From assembly GCA_900550785.1 (NCBI GenBank), contig URTL01000063.1, positions 1 through 10,559 of the forward strand: a DNA stretch of 10,559 nt, written 5' to 3'. Both the position numbers and the translations under genes were made by a program. The DNA comes from an uncultured Collinsella sp. Lineage in GTDB: Bacteria; Actinomycetota; Coriobacteriia; Coriobacteriales; Coriobacteriaceae. Below are positions 1 through 4,632 of the stretch, one piece after another. Every line of letters begins with the position of its first letter. Position 1 is the first letter of the stretch. The notes below the pieces were generated by a model that saw only the letters and a program-made list of their open reading frames with translations, was not told the DNA's origin and ran no database searches.

Positions 1-187
1 CTCAATCGTCGACCCCAACAAGTGCATCGGCTGCGGCCTGTGCACCACCAAGTGCGCGTTCGACGCCATCCATCTGGATCGCGACCGCCCCGAGTGCTCC
101 ACGATGGTCAAATACGAGCAAAAGCTCCCAAGCCTCGGCAAGTATGCGCTTAAGCGTGCTATCAAGATCAAATTTGGTCGCAAGTAA
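1..187 (+). CDS. C-terminal end of a [4Fe-4S] ferredoxin-domain oxidoreductase (partial)
   Basis: The reading frame enters from the left edge (first whole codon at 2) and stops at TAA 185-187, so only about 61 C-terminal residues are visible. They contain the cluster-binding pattern C-x2-C-x2-C-x3-C (KCIGCGLCTTKC), coordinating a [4Fe-4S] cluster, followed by a basic tail ending KIKFGRK. A ferredoxin module at the extreme C-terminus with a short basic tail is typical of large FAD/NAD(P)-dependent oxidoreductases that carry an electron-transfer domain, but a stand-alone ferredoxin-like protein cannot be excluded because the body of the gene is missing. hypA starts 34 bp downstream on the same strand, so the two are probably cotranscribed, which hints at redox or hydrogen metabolism. 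The fold is seen directly; the identity of the parent enzyme is inference. Confidence 0.7.
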   Translation, partial: SIVDPNKCIGCGLCTTKCAFDAIHLDRDRPECSTMVKYEQKLPSLGKYALKRAIKIKFGRK

Positions 188-221
188 GTAGCCATAACGG
201 GAACGGCGGAAGGAATTAAAA

Positions 222-650
222 GTGCACGAGCTCGGAATCGTCTATCACATCATTCGCGATGTCGAGAATGTGGCGCGCGCTCATGGCGTGCGTCGCGTTT
301 CGAGCGTGACGTTGCTGCTGGGCGAGGTCTCGGGCGTCGTTCCCGACTTGCTGCTCGACGCTTGGCGCTGGGCAGCAGATAAAAAGCCTATCGCGCAGGG
401 CGCGGAGCTTATCGTGGAGCCCGTCGAGGCCGTGACACATTGCGAGGCGTGCGGCTGCGACTACGCGACGGTCGAGCACGGCAAGACCTGTCCCCATTGC
501 GGTAGCGGCGAGACCTATTTGCTGCAGGGCCAAGAGGTCATGATCAAACAGATCGAGACCCCCGACGAGGACCCGGCAGACGTTGCTCCTGACGGCCTCT
601 CCGACGCCCCCGATGCCGTTGACGCCGCCAACCCTCTCCACATCACCTAA
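222..650 (+). CDS. hypA: HypA, nickel metallochaperone for NiFe hydrogenase maturation
   Basis: 142-residue HypA/HybF family protein. With HypB it delivers nickel to the large subunit of [NiFe] hydrogenase in the cytoplasm. The start is GTG 222, giving an N-terminus MHELGIV; His2 of this motif is the family's nickel ligand, which fixes the start even though it is not ATG, and a GGAAGGA-like ribosome site (208-214) lies at suitable distance. The zinc site is C74-x2-C77 and C90-x2-C93 (CEAC and CPHC), followed by the usual LQGQEVMIKQIE strand. Family members are usually about 113-120 residues; this one has a further tail of about 30 acidic, Ala/Pro/Asp-rich residues after Glu112, of unknown role. 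No other hyp or hydrogenase gene is in the window. The upstream [4Fe-4S] gene is close enough to share a transcript. Confidence 0.93.
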   Translation: MHELGIVYHIIRDVENVARAHGVRRVSSVTLLLGEVSGVVPDLLLDAWRWAADKKPIAQGAELIVEPVEAVTHCEACGCDYATVEHGKTCPHCGSGETYLLQGQEVMIKQIETPDEDPADVAPDGLSDAPDAVDAANPLHIT

Positions 651-887
651 CATCCAATGACTGCATGGGCTAGAGTTCTAAACATATTTGCTTCGGTTAG
701 TCAAGTCATGTCTGTTTAAACAAAATGGTGGTACGCAGACGCATTGGGATCCACCTAAAAGCGGTCTTAACGAACAGTGCACCTTTATATGTCTTTGAAA
801 GCAATCAGCAAATCACGTTTTAGCAGGCATTAAGCTGTAAACCGGCAACGTAATCAACTTGTAACAAACCTAGACTTTTAAACAAAT

Positions 888-940
888 AAACCAACCTTTT
901 GCGAATTTAGCTATAATTCCACAAACCAAACAGGTATACT
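888..940 (+). promoter_or_regulatory. Candidate promoter region of the PTS operon
   Basis: Two -10-like hexamers are visible, TATAAT at 912-917 and TATACT at 935-940. Neither has a good TTGACA-like -35 element at 16-18 bp, which may mean an activator is needed. The first would start RNA near 924, the second near 947, both leaving a short leader before the EIIAB gene. The assignment rests on hexamer resemblance only. Confidence 0.35.
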
Positions 941-972
941 TCCTTCATGTCGTGTAGGAATTACGTAGACAA

Positions 973-980
973 AAAGGAGG
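973..980 (+). promoter_or_regulatory. Ribosome binding site that sets the EIIAB start
   Basis: AAAGGAGG is a near-perfect anti-16S match. It stands 7 nt before ATG 988 but only 4 nt before the in-frame GTG 985, so ATG 988 is the preferred start. Confidence 0.8.
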
Positions 981-987
981 TTATGTG

Positions 988-1977
988 ATGGTAAGTATTG
1001 TTCTTGCTAGCCACGGGGACTTGGCAGCTGGAATCAAGCAGACGGGCTCGATGGTCTTTGGCGATCAGCCGTCTGTTGCCGTGGTCTCGCTCGAGCCGAG
1101 CATGGGCCCCGACGATTTCCGTGCCAAGGTCGAGGAAGCAGTCGCTTCCTTCGAGGACCAGGAGCAGGTGCTCTTCCTCGTTGATCTGTGGGGCGGCACG
1201 CCGTTCAACCAGATCAGCGGACTCATCGAGGGCCACGATTCCTGGGCTATCGTCACCGGTGTCAACCTGCCTATGCTCATCGAGGCATATTCGCAGCGCT
1301 TTGACGCAAAGAACACTGCACATGCGATCGCAAAACATCTCGTGACTGAGGCTAAGGCTGGTGTGCGTGTCAAGCCCGAGTCTCTGGAGCCCGAGGAGAA
1401 GAAGCCGGCTGCGGCCGCCGCTGCTCCTGCAGGCGCCATCCCTCCGGGAACGGTCATCGGCGACGGGCACATCAAGATTGCCCACGTCCGTATCGACACC
1501 CGTCTGCTTCATGGCCAGGTGGCCACCACGTGGACCAAGCAGATCAACCCCAACCGCATCATCGTGGTTTCCGACGGCGTTGCTCACGACGAGCTCCGCA
1601 AGACCATGATCGAGCAGGCTGCCCCTCCGGGAGTCCATGCCAACGTCGTGCCCATCAAGAAGATGGCCGAGGTCGTCAAGGACACGCGCTTTGGTGACAC
1701 CAAGGCCATGCTGCTCTTTGAGAACCCGCAGGATCTGCTCAAGGCCATCGAGGCCGGCGTCGACATCAAGGAAGTCAACATCGGTTCCATGGCTCACTCC
1801 AAGGGCAAGGTCGTCGTCACCAACGCCGTCGCTATGGGCGATGACGACGTCAAGACTCTCGAGGCCCTCAAGGCCAAGGGCGTCAAGTTCGAGGTCCGCA
1901 AGGTTCCTTCGGATTCCTCCGAGGATCTCGACGCCATGTTGAAGAAAGCTAAGGCCGAACTGGCCGCTCAAGCATAG
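988..1977 (+). CDS. PTS mannose-family fused EIIAB component
   Basis: 329-residue cytoplasmic phosphotransfer protein of a mannose-type (EIIA-EIIB-EIIC-EIID) sugar PTS. The EIIA domain (about 1-125) takes phosphate from HPr on His9, seen in the motif VLASHGDLA; it also shows the family signature LVDLWGGTPFNQ (64-75). An Ala/Pro-rich flexible linker (about 132-160, PEEKKPAAAAAAP) leads to the EIIB domain (about 161-329), where His175 in RIDTRLLHGQV is the expected phosphorylation site. This is the ManX/ManL arrangement. The GTG three bases upstream of the chosen ATG would add one residue but is too close to the ribosome site. It is the first gene of the operon; EIIC starts 18 bp after its stop behind its own strong ribosome site. 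The sugar (mannose, glucose, glucosamine, fructose or other) cannot be told from sequence. Strong use of C-ending codons suggests high expression. Confidence 0.95.
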   Translation: MVSIVLASHGDLAAGIKQTGSMVFGDQPSVAVVSLEPSMGPDDFRAKVEEAVASFEDQEQVLFLVDLWGGTPFNQISGLIEGHDSWAIVTGVNLPMLIEAYSQRFDAKNTAHAIAKHLVTEAKAGVRVKPESLEPEEKKPAAAAAAPAGAIPPGTVIGDGHIKIAHVRIDTRLLHGQVATTWTKQINPNRIIVVSDGVAHDELRKTMIEQAAPPGVHANVVPIKKMAEVVKDTRFGDTKAMLLFENPQDLLKAIEAGVDIKEVNIGSMAHSKGKVVVTNAVAMGDDDVKTLEALKAKGVKFEVRKVPSDSSEDLDAMLKKAKAELAAQA

Positions 1978-1995
1978 TAAAGGAGGGTCCGATAC

Positions 1996-2814
1996 ATGTC
2001 TGCAATCACTATTCTGCTTGTTGCGATTGTCGCGTTGCTTGCCGGTATGGAAGGCATTCTGGATGAGTTCCAGTTCCATCAGCCGCTCGTGGCATGCACG
2101 CTTATCGGTCTCGTAACCGGTCACCTTCAGGAGGGCATCCTCCTGGGCGGTTCGCTCCAGATGATGGCCCTTGGCTGGGCTAACGTCGGCGCCGCTGTCG
2201 CGCCTGACGCCGCTCTGGCCTCGGTCGCTTCTTCGATCATCATGGTGCTCGCCCTCAACGGTGGCGCCACCGATTCGGCCAAGGCCGTTACCGCCGCCAT
2301 CGCCGTCGCCGTCCCGCTGTCGGTCGCTGGTCTGTTCCTGACCATGATCTGCCGTACCCTGGCCACCGCTATCGCTCACGCCATGGACGGTTGCGCCGAG
2401 AAGGGCGACTTCTCCGGCATCGAGCGCTGGCAGTACGCTGCCATCCTCATGCAGGGCCTTCGTATCGCCATCCCGGCAGTACTTCTGTGCATCATCCCGG
2501 CCGAGGCTGTTACCAACGCGCTTAACGCTATGCCCGACTGGCTGTCCGGCGGTATGGCTGTCGGCGGCGGCATGGTCGCTTCCGTCGGTTACGCCATGGT
2601 CATCAACATGATGGCCACCAAGGAGACCTGGCCGTTCTTCATCCTCGGCTTTGTCCTTGCTGCCATCCCTCAGCTCACGCTGATCGCCCTTGGCCTCATC
2701 GGCATCTCCCTTGCCCTCATCTACCTTGGCCTTAAGGATCTGGCCAAGCAGGGTGGCGGCATGGGCGGCGGCTCCGGTGACCCGCTCGGCGACATTCTGA
2801 ACGATTACGAGTAG
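1996..2814 (+). CDS. PTS mannose-family EIIC membrane component
   Basis: 272-residue integral membrane protein of the PTS_EII-C (ManY/ManM) family, forming with EIID the sugar-translocating channel in the cytoplasmic membrane. It is hydrophobic almost throughout, starting with a membrane segment near residues 3-18 followed by GMEGILDEFQFHQPLVAC, and carries the conserved LLGGSLQMMALGWANVGAAVAPD-type stretch at about 50-72. The start ATG 1996 follows AAAGGAGGG at 1979-1987. The C-terminus ends in a glycine-rich hydrophilic tail (GGGMGGGSGDPLG). Length is normal for the family. It is tightly coupled to EIIAB upstream and to EIID downstream (16 bp between stop and the next start), consistent with equimolar production of the complex. 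Confidence 0.95.
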   Translation: MSAITILLVAIVALLAGMEGILDEFQFHQPLVACTLIGLVTGHLQEGILLGGSLQMMALGWANVGAAVAPDAALASVASSIIMVLALNGGATDSAKAVTAAIAVAVPLSVAGLFLTMICRTLATAIAHAMDGCAEKGDFSGIERWQYAAILMQGLRIAIPAVLLCIIPAEAVTNALNAMPDWLSGGMAVGGGMVASVGYAMVINMMATKETWPFFILGFVLAAIPQLTLIALGLIGISLALIYLGLKDLAKQGGGMGGGSGDPLGDILNDYE

Positions 2815-2820
2815 GAGGGG
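2813..2820 (+). promoter_or_regulatory. Ribosome binding site that sets the EIID start
   Basis: AGGAGGGG overlaps the EIIC stop codon. An in-frame GTG at 2822 begins directly after it and is too close to be used, whereas ATG 2831 lies 10 nt downstream. The EIIC gene upstream has a comparable arrangement. Confidence 0.7.
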
Positions 2821-2830
2821 AGTGATACAT

Positions 2831-3751
2831 ATGGCAGAGAACAAGATTCAGCTCACCAAGGCTGACCGCAAGAAGGTTTGCTTCCGTCATCAGTTCCTTC
2901 AGGGCTCGTGGAACTACGAGCGTATGCAGAACGGCGGCTGGTGCTTCGCAATGATCCCTGCGATCAAGAAGCTCTACACCAGCAAGGATGACCAGATTGC
3001 CGCTCTTAAGCGCCACCTGGAGTTCTATAACACCCATCCCTATGTTTCCGCCCCCGTCATTGGCGTCACCCTCGCTCTCGAGGAGGAGCGCGCCAACGGT
3101 GCTCCGATCGACGACGTCGCCATTCAGGGCGTCAAGGTCGGTATGATGGGCCCGCTCGCCGGTGTCGGCGACCCCGCCTTCTGGTTCACCCTTCGCCCGA
3201 TTCTGGGTGCTCTGGGCGCTTCCCTGGCCCTGTCCGGCAGCATCGCCGGTCCGCTGCTGTTCTTCTTCGCGTGGAACATCATCCGTTACGCCTTCCTGTG
3301 GTACACGCAGGAGTTTGGCTACAAGGTCGGCTCCTCCATCGCCAAGGACCTCTCCGGCGGTCTGATGGGCAAGGTCACCGAGGGTGCTTCCATCCTGGGT
3401 ATGTTCATCATCGGCGCCCTGGTCGAGCGCTGGGTGTCCATCTCCTTCACCCCGGTCGTCTCCAAGGTCACGCAGTCTGCTGGCGCCTTTATCGACTGGG
3501 CTAACCTGCCCTCCGGTTCTGAGGGTGTCAAGGAAGCACTGACGATGTATAACTCCATCGGTGCTAACGCCCTTGATCAGGTGAAGGTCACCACGCTTCA
3601 GGCCAACCTCGATCAGCTCATCCCCGGCCTTGCCGCCGTGTGCCTGACCCTGCTGGTCTGCAAGCTCCTCAAGAAGAAGGTCAGCCCGATCGTCATCATC
3701 CTGGCTCTCTTCGCCATCGGCATCATCGGTCGCGTCTGCGGCTTCATGTAA
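2831..3751 (+). CDS. PTS mannose-family EIID membrane component
   Basis: 306-residue protein of the EIID-Man (ManZ/ManN) family, partner of EIIC in the sugar-translocating membrane complex. The N-terminal cytoplasmic part has the family hallmarks FLQGSWNYERMQNGGW (22-37) and AMIPAIKKLY (40-49), then HLEFYNTHPYVSAPVIGVTL and the signature GMMGPLAGVGDPAFW (104-118). Hydrophobic segments follow at roughly 122-150, 185-200 and 275-303, with a KKK cluster before the last one. ATG 2831 was chosen over in-frame GTG 2822 (three residues longer) because of ribosome-site spacing. It is the last of three tightly packed PTS genes; about 120 bp later comes the DUF956 gene. Length and motifs are normal for the family, so the operon appears functional, provided that enzyme I and HPr are supplied from elsewhere. 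Confidence 0.95.
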   Translation: MAENKIQLTKADRKKVCFRHQFLQGSWNYERMQNGGWCFAMIPAIKKLYTSKDDQIAALKRHLEFYNTHPYVSAPVIGVTLALEEERANGAPIDDVAIQGVKVGMMGPLAGVGDPAFWFTLRPILGALGASLALSGSIAGPLLFFFAWNIIRYAFLWYTQEFGYKVGSSIAKDLSGGLMGKVTEGASILGMFIIGALVERWVSISFTPVVSKVTQSAGAFIDWANLPSGSEGVKEALTMYNSIGANALDQVKVTTLQANLDQLIPGLAAVCLTLLVCKLLKKKVSPIVIILALFAIGIIGRVCGFM

Positions 3752-3801
3752 GCTCGCTTCGGCTTAAGACCGAGAATTGCTAGGCAAGGGCTTTTGAGCC
3801 A

Positions 3802-3831
3802 TTGAAACGGACCGCACCCGGTGGGTACACT
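3802..3831 (+). promoter_or_regulatory. Candidate promoter for the DUF956 gene
   Basis: TTGAAA (3802-3807) and TACACT (3826-3831) are separated by 18 bp, a plausible housekeeping sigma promoter, which would start RNA near 3838, about 34 bp before the DUF956 start codon. It overlaps the inverted repeat 3808-3843. Resemblance only. Confidence 0.4.
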
Positions 3832-3855
3832 GGATGCGGTCCGATTGTTTTATTT
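3808..3855 (+). terminator. Inverted repeat with T-rich tail after EIID (terminator or operator)
   Basis: A perfect 9-bp inverted repeat, CGGACCGCA (3808-3816) and TGCGGTCCG (3835-3843), encloses 18 nt and is followed by ATTGTTTTATTT. As RNA it makes a GC-rich hairpin with a U-rich tail, fitting a rho-independent terminator that would limit readthrough from the PTS genes into the DUF956 gene. The large loop and imperfect U-tract suggest partial termination. The repeat also brackets the spacer and -10 of a possible promoter, so it could instead be an operator. Confidence 0.6.
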
Positions 3856-3871
3856 GGAGGGCGAGGCGCGC

Positions 3872-4270
3872 ATGGCGCAATCTCAGAACAGCACGGTCGA
3901 TCTGGCAACGCCGGCAACCTGCCTGATGGGGCTTACCAGCCACGGTAACGTGATGGTGGGCAATAAGGCGTTTGAGTACTATAACGAGCGCAATCCCGAG
4001 GATTATATTCAAATCCCGTGGGACGAGGTCGACTATATTGCCGCCGAGGTTTTGCGCGGCACCAAGAAGATCACGCGTTTTGCCATCTTTACCAAGGATA
4101 CCGGCCACTTTACGTTTTCGACGCGCGACGACAAAGAGACGCTTCGTGCTGTCCGCAAGTACGTCGACGAGGATAAGCTTGTGCGTTCGCCCGACTTTAT
4201 CGATGTGACGGCCAAGGGCGCCAAGAGCATCCCCTCCGTCATCAAAAACCTCTTCCACAAAGGCAACTAG
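3872..4270 (+). CDS. DUF956 family protein associated with mannose PTS
   Basis: 132-residue soluble protein without membrane segments or signal peptide. The sequence (MAQSQNSTVDLATPA at the start, GNVMVGNKAFEYYNERN, DYIQIPWDEVDYI, and FAIFTKDTGHFTFSTRD) matches my recollection of the DUF956 family, whose genes commonly sit directly after mannose-family PTS genes in Firmicutes (sometimes called manO). The family is thought to modulate PTS expression or activity, but its biochemical role is not established, so no function is claimed here. ATG 3872 was chosen because GGAGGGCG (3856-3863) stands 8 nt ahead; a longer frame from 3821 would run through the hairpin and is unlikely. Codon choice is less biased towards C-ending codons than in the three PTS genes upstream, suggesting lower expression. 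A terminator-like repeat and a possible promoter separate it from EIID. Confidence 0.85.
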   Translation: MAQSQNSTVDLATPATCLMGLTSHGNVMVGNKAFEYYNERNPEDYIQIPWDEVDYIAAEVLRGTKKITRFAIFTKDTGHFTFSTRDDKETLRAVRKYVDEDKLVRSPDFIDVTAKGAKSIPSVIKNLFHKGN

Positions 4271-4272
4271 CT

Positions 4273-4352
4273 CTTCACAAGTTGCGGTGAAATAGTTCCT
4301 AAATACGGCTTTAGATGCTTCAGACAGGAACTATTCCACCGCAACTTCGAAG
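4273..4352. repeat. Long imperfect palindrome of unknown role
   Basis: Two 22-bp arms, 4279-4300 (AAGTTGCGGTGAAATAGTTC, then CT) and 4326-4347 (AGGAACTATTCCACCGCAAC, then TT), pair with a single mismatch around a 25-nt AT-rich centre. Four more pairs (CTTC 4273-4276 with GAAG 4349-4352) can extend the stem past a small bulge. Neither strand has a T-run after the stem, so it is not a standard terminator. It may be a dispersed intergenic palindromic repeat, a processing site or a structured RNA. It lies between the DUF956 stop and the tRNA promoter. Confidence 0.75.
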
Positions 4353-4386
4353 TCTAGTCATGCGACGTATTGCGATGCAGTAAATC

Positions 4387-4395
4387 TGCTACACT
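4387..4395 (+). promoter_or_regulatory. Extended -10 promoter of tRNA-Arg
   Basis: TGC directly before TACACT (4390-4395) makes an extended -10 element, with transcription expected to begin near 4402, a few bases before the mature tRNA end at 4406. A TTGCGA hexamer at 4370-4375 is only 14 bp upstream, too close for a normal -35, so the extended -10 would carry most of the recognition. Confidence 0.5.
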
Positions 4396-4405
4396 AGTAC
4401 AACAT

Positions 4406-4481
4406 GCCTCCGTAGCTCAGGGGATAGAGCACCGCTCTCCTAAAGCGGGTGTCGACGGTTCGAATCCGCCCGGGGGCACCA
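4406..4481 (+). tRNA. tRNA-Arg, anticodon CCT
   Basis: A full 76-nt cloverleaf can be drawn. The acceptor stem is GCCTCCG (4406-4412) with CGGGGGC (4471-4477), containing one T-G wobble; the D stem is GCTC/GAGC; the anticodon stem CCGCT/AGCGG holds the loop CTCCTAA with anticodon CCT at 4439-4441, reading AGG arginine codons; the T arm is GACGG, TTCGAAT, CCGCC. The discriminator is A 4478 and CCA is encoded (4479-4481). The T stem has one A-C mismatch (4455 with 4469). The gene stands alone with its own likely promoter and a terminator directly after. tRNA-Arg genes are common integration sites, but no integrase or duplicated tRNA end is seen here. Confidence 0.95.
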
Positions 4482-4492
4482 GAGGAATATCG

Positions 4493-4525
4493 AGCCCGGT
4501 ACCGCTACGGTGCCGGGTTCTTCTG
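4493..4525 (+). terminator. Rho-independent terminator of tRNA-Arg
   Basis: Stem AGCCCGGTACC (4493-4503) with GGTGCCGGGTT (4509-4519), including two T-G wobbles, loop GCTAC, followed by the pyrimidine-rich tail TTCTTCT. It begins 11 bp after the CCA end. Confidence 0.8.
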
Positions 4526-4540
4526 GTTCAATGCCATGTC

Positions 4541-4580
4541 AAAAACGAAGCGCCCGCTTGCTGGGGGAGCAAGCGGGCGC
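4541..4580 (-). terminator. Rho-independent terminator of the PASTA kinase gene
   Basis: A perfect 13-bp stem GCGCCCGCTTGCT (4550-4562) with AGCAAGCGGGCGC (4568-4580) and a 5-nt loop. Read on the minus strand it is followed by TTCGTTTTT (4541-4549 reversed), a good U-tract. It lies 52 bp beyond the kinase stop and faces the tRNA terminator, isolating the two converging units. Confidence 0.9.
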
Positions 4581-4632
4581 CTGTGAGCGAATATGTTTGC
4601 GGCGAGAGCCGTGATGAGCGGTGGGGTGGCGA

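Larger units (their letters stand above)
651..987. other. AT-rich intergenic region upstream of the PTS operon
   Basis: About 335 bp without a supported gene, clearly richer in A and T than the surrounding coding DNA. It contains the 10-bp palindrome TGTTTAAACA (713-722), a direct repeat TTTAAACAAA (715-724 and 877-886), several further AAACA/AAACC words on the plus strand between 839 and 932, and -10-like hexamers near its right end. No convincing hairpin plus T-run terminator for hypA was found. The size and composition suggest a regulated promoter region for the PTS genes; which protein binds is unknown. Confidence 0.6.

Noticed and set aside
728..745. Sigma-54 type -24/-12 promoter upstream of the PTS genes, as in LevR-controlled mannose operons
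   Set aside because: TGGTACG followed by CGCA is only a partial match, lies about 240 bp from the start codon, and sigma-54 is not expected in Actinomycetota.
961..2844. Very long antisense open frame (627 codons) across the EIIAB and EIIC genes
   Set aside because: It is a by-product of strong C-ending codon bias on the plus strand. It has no recognisable domain, and the plus-strand frames contain full PTS families.
4406..4481. tRNA gene as attachment site of an integrated element
   Set aside because: No integrase, no repeated tRNA 3' end and no change to accessory-type genes on either side.
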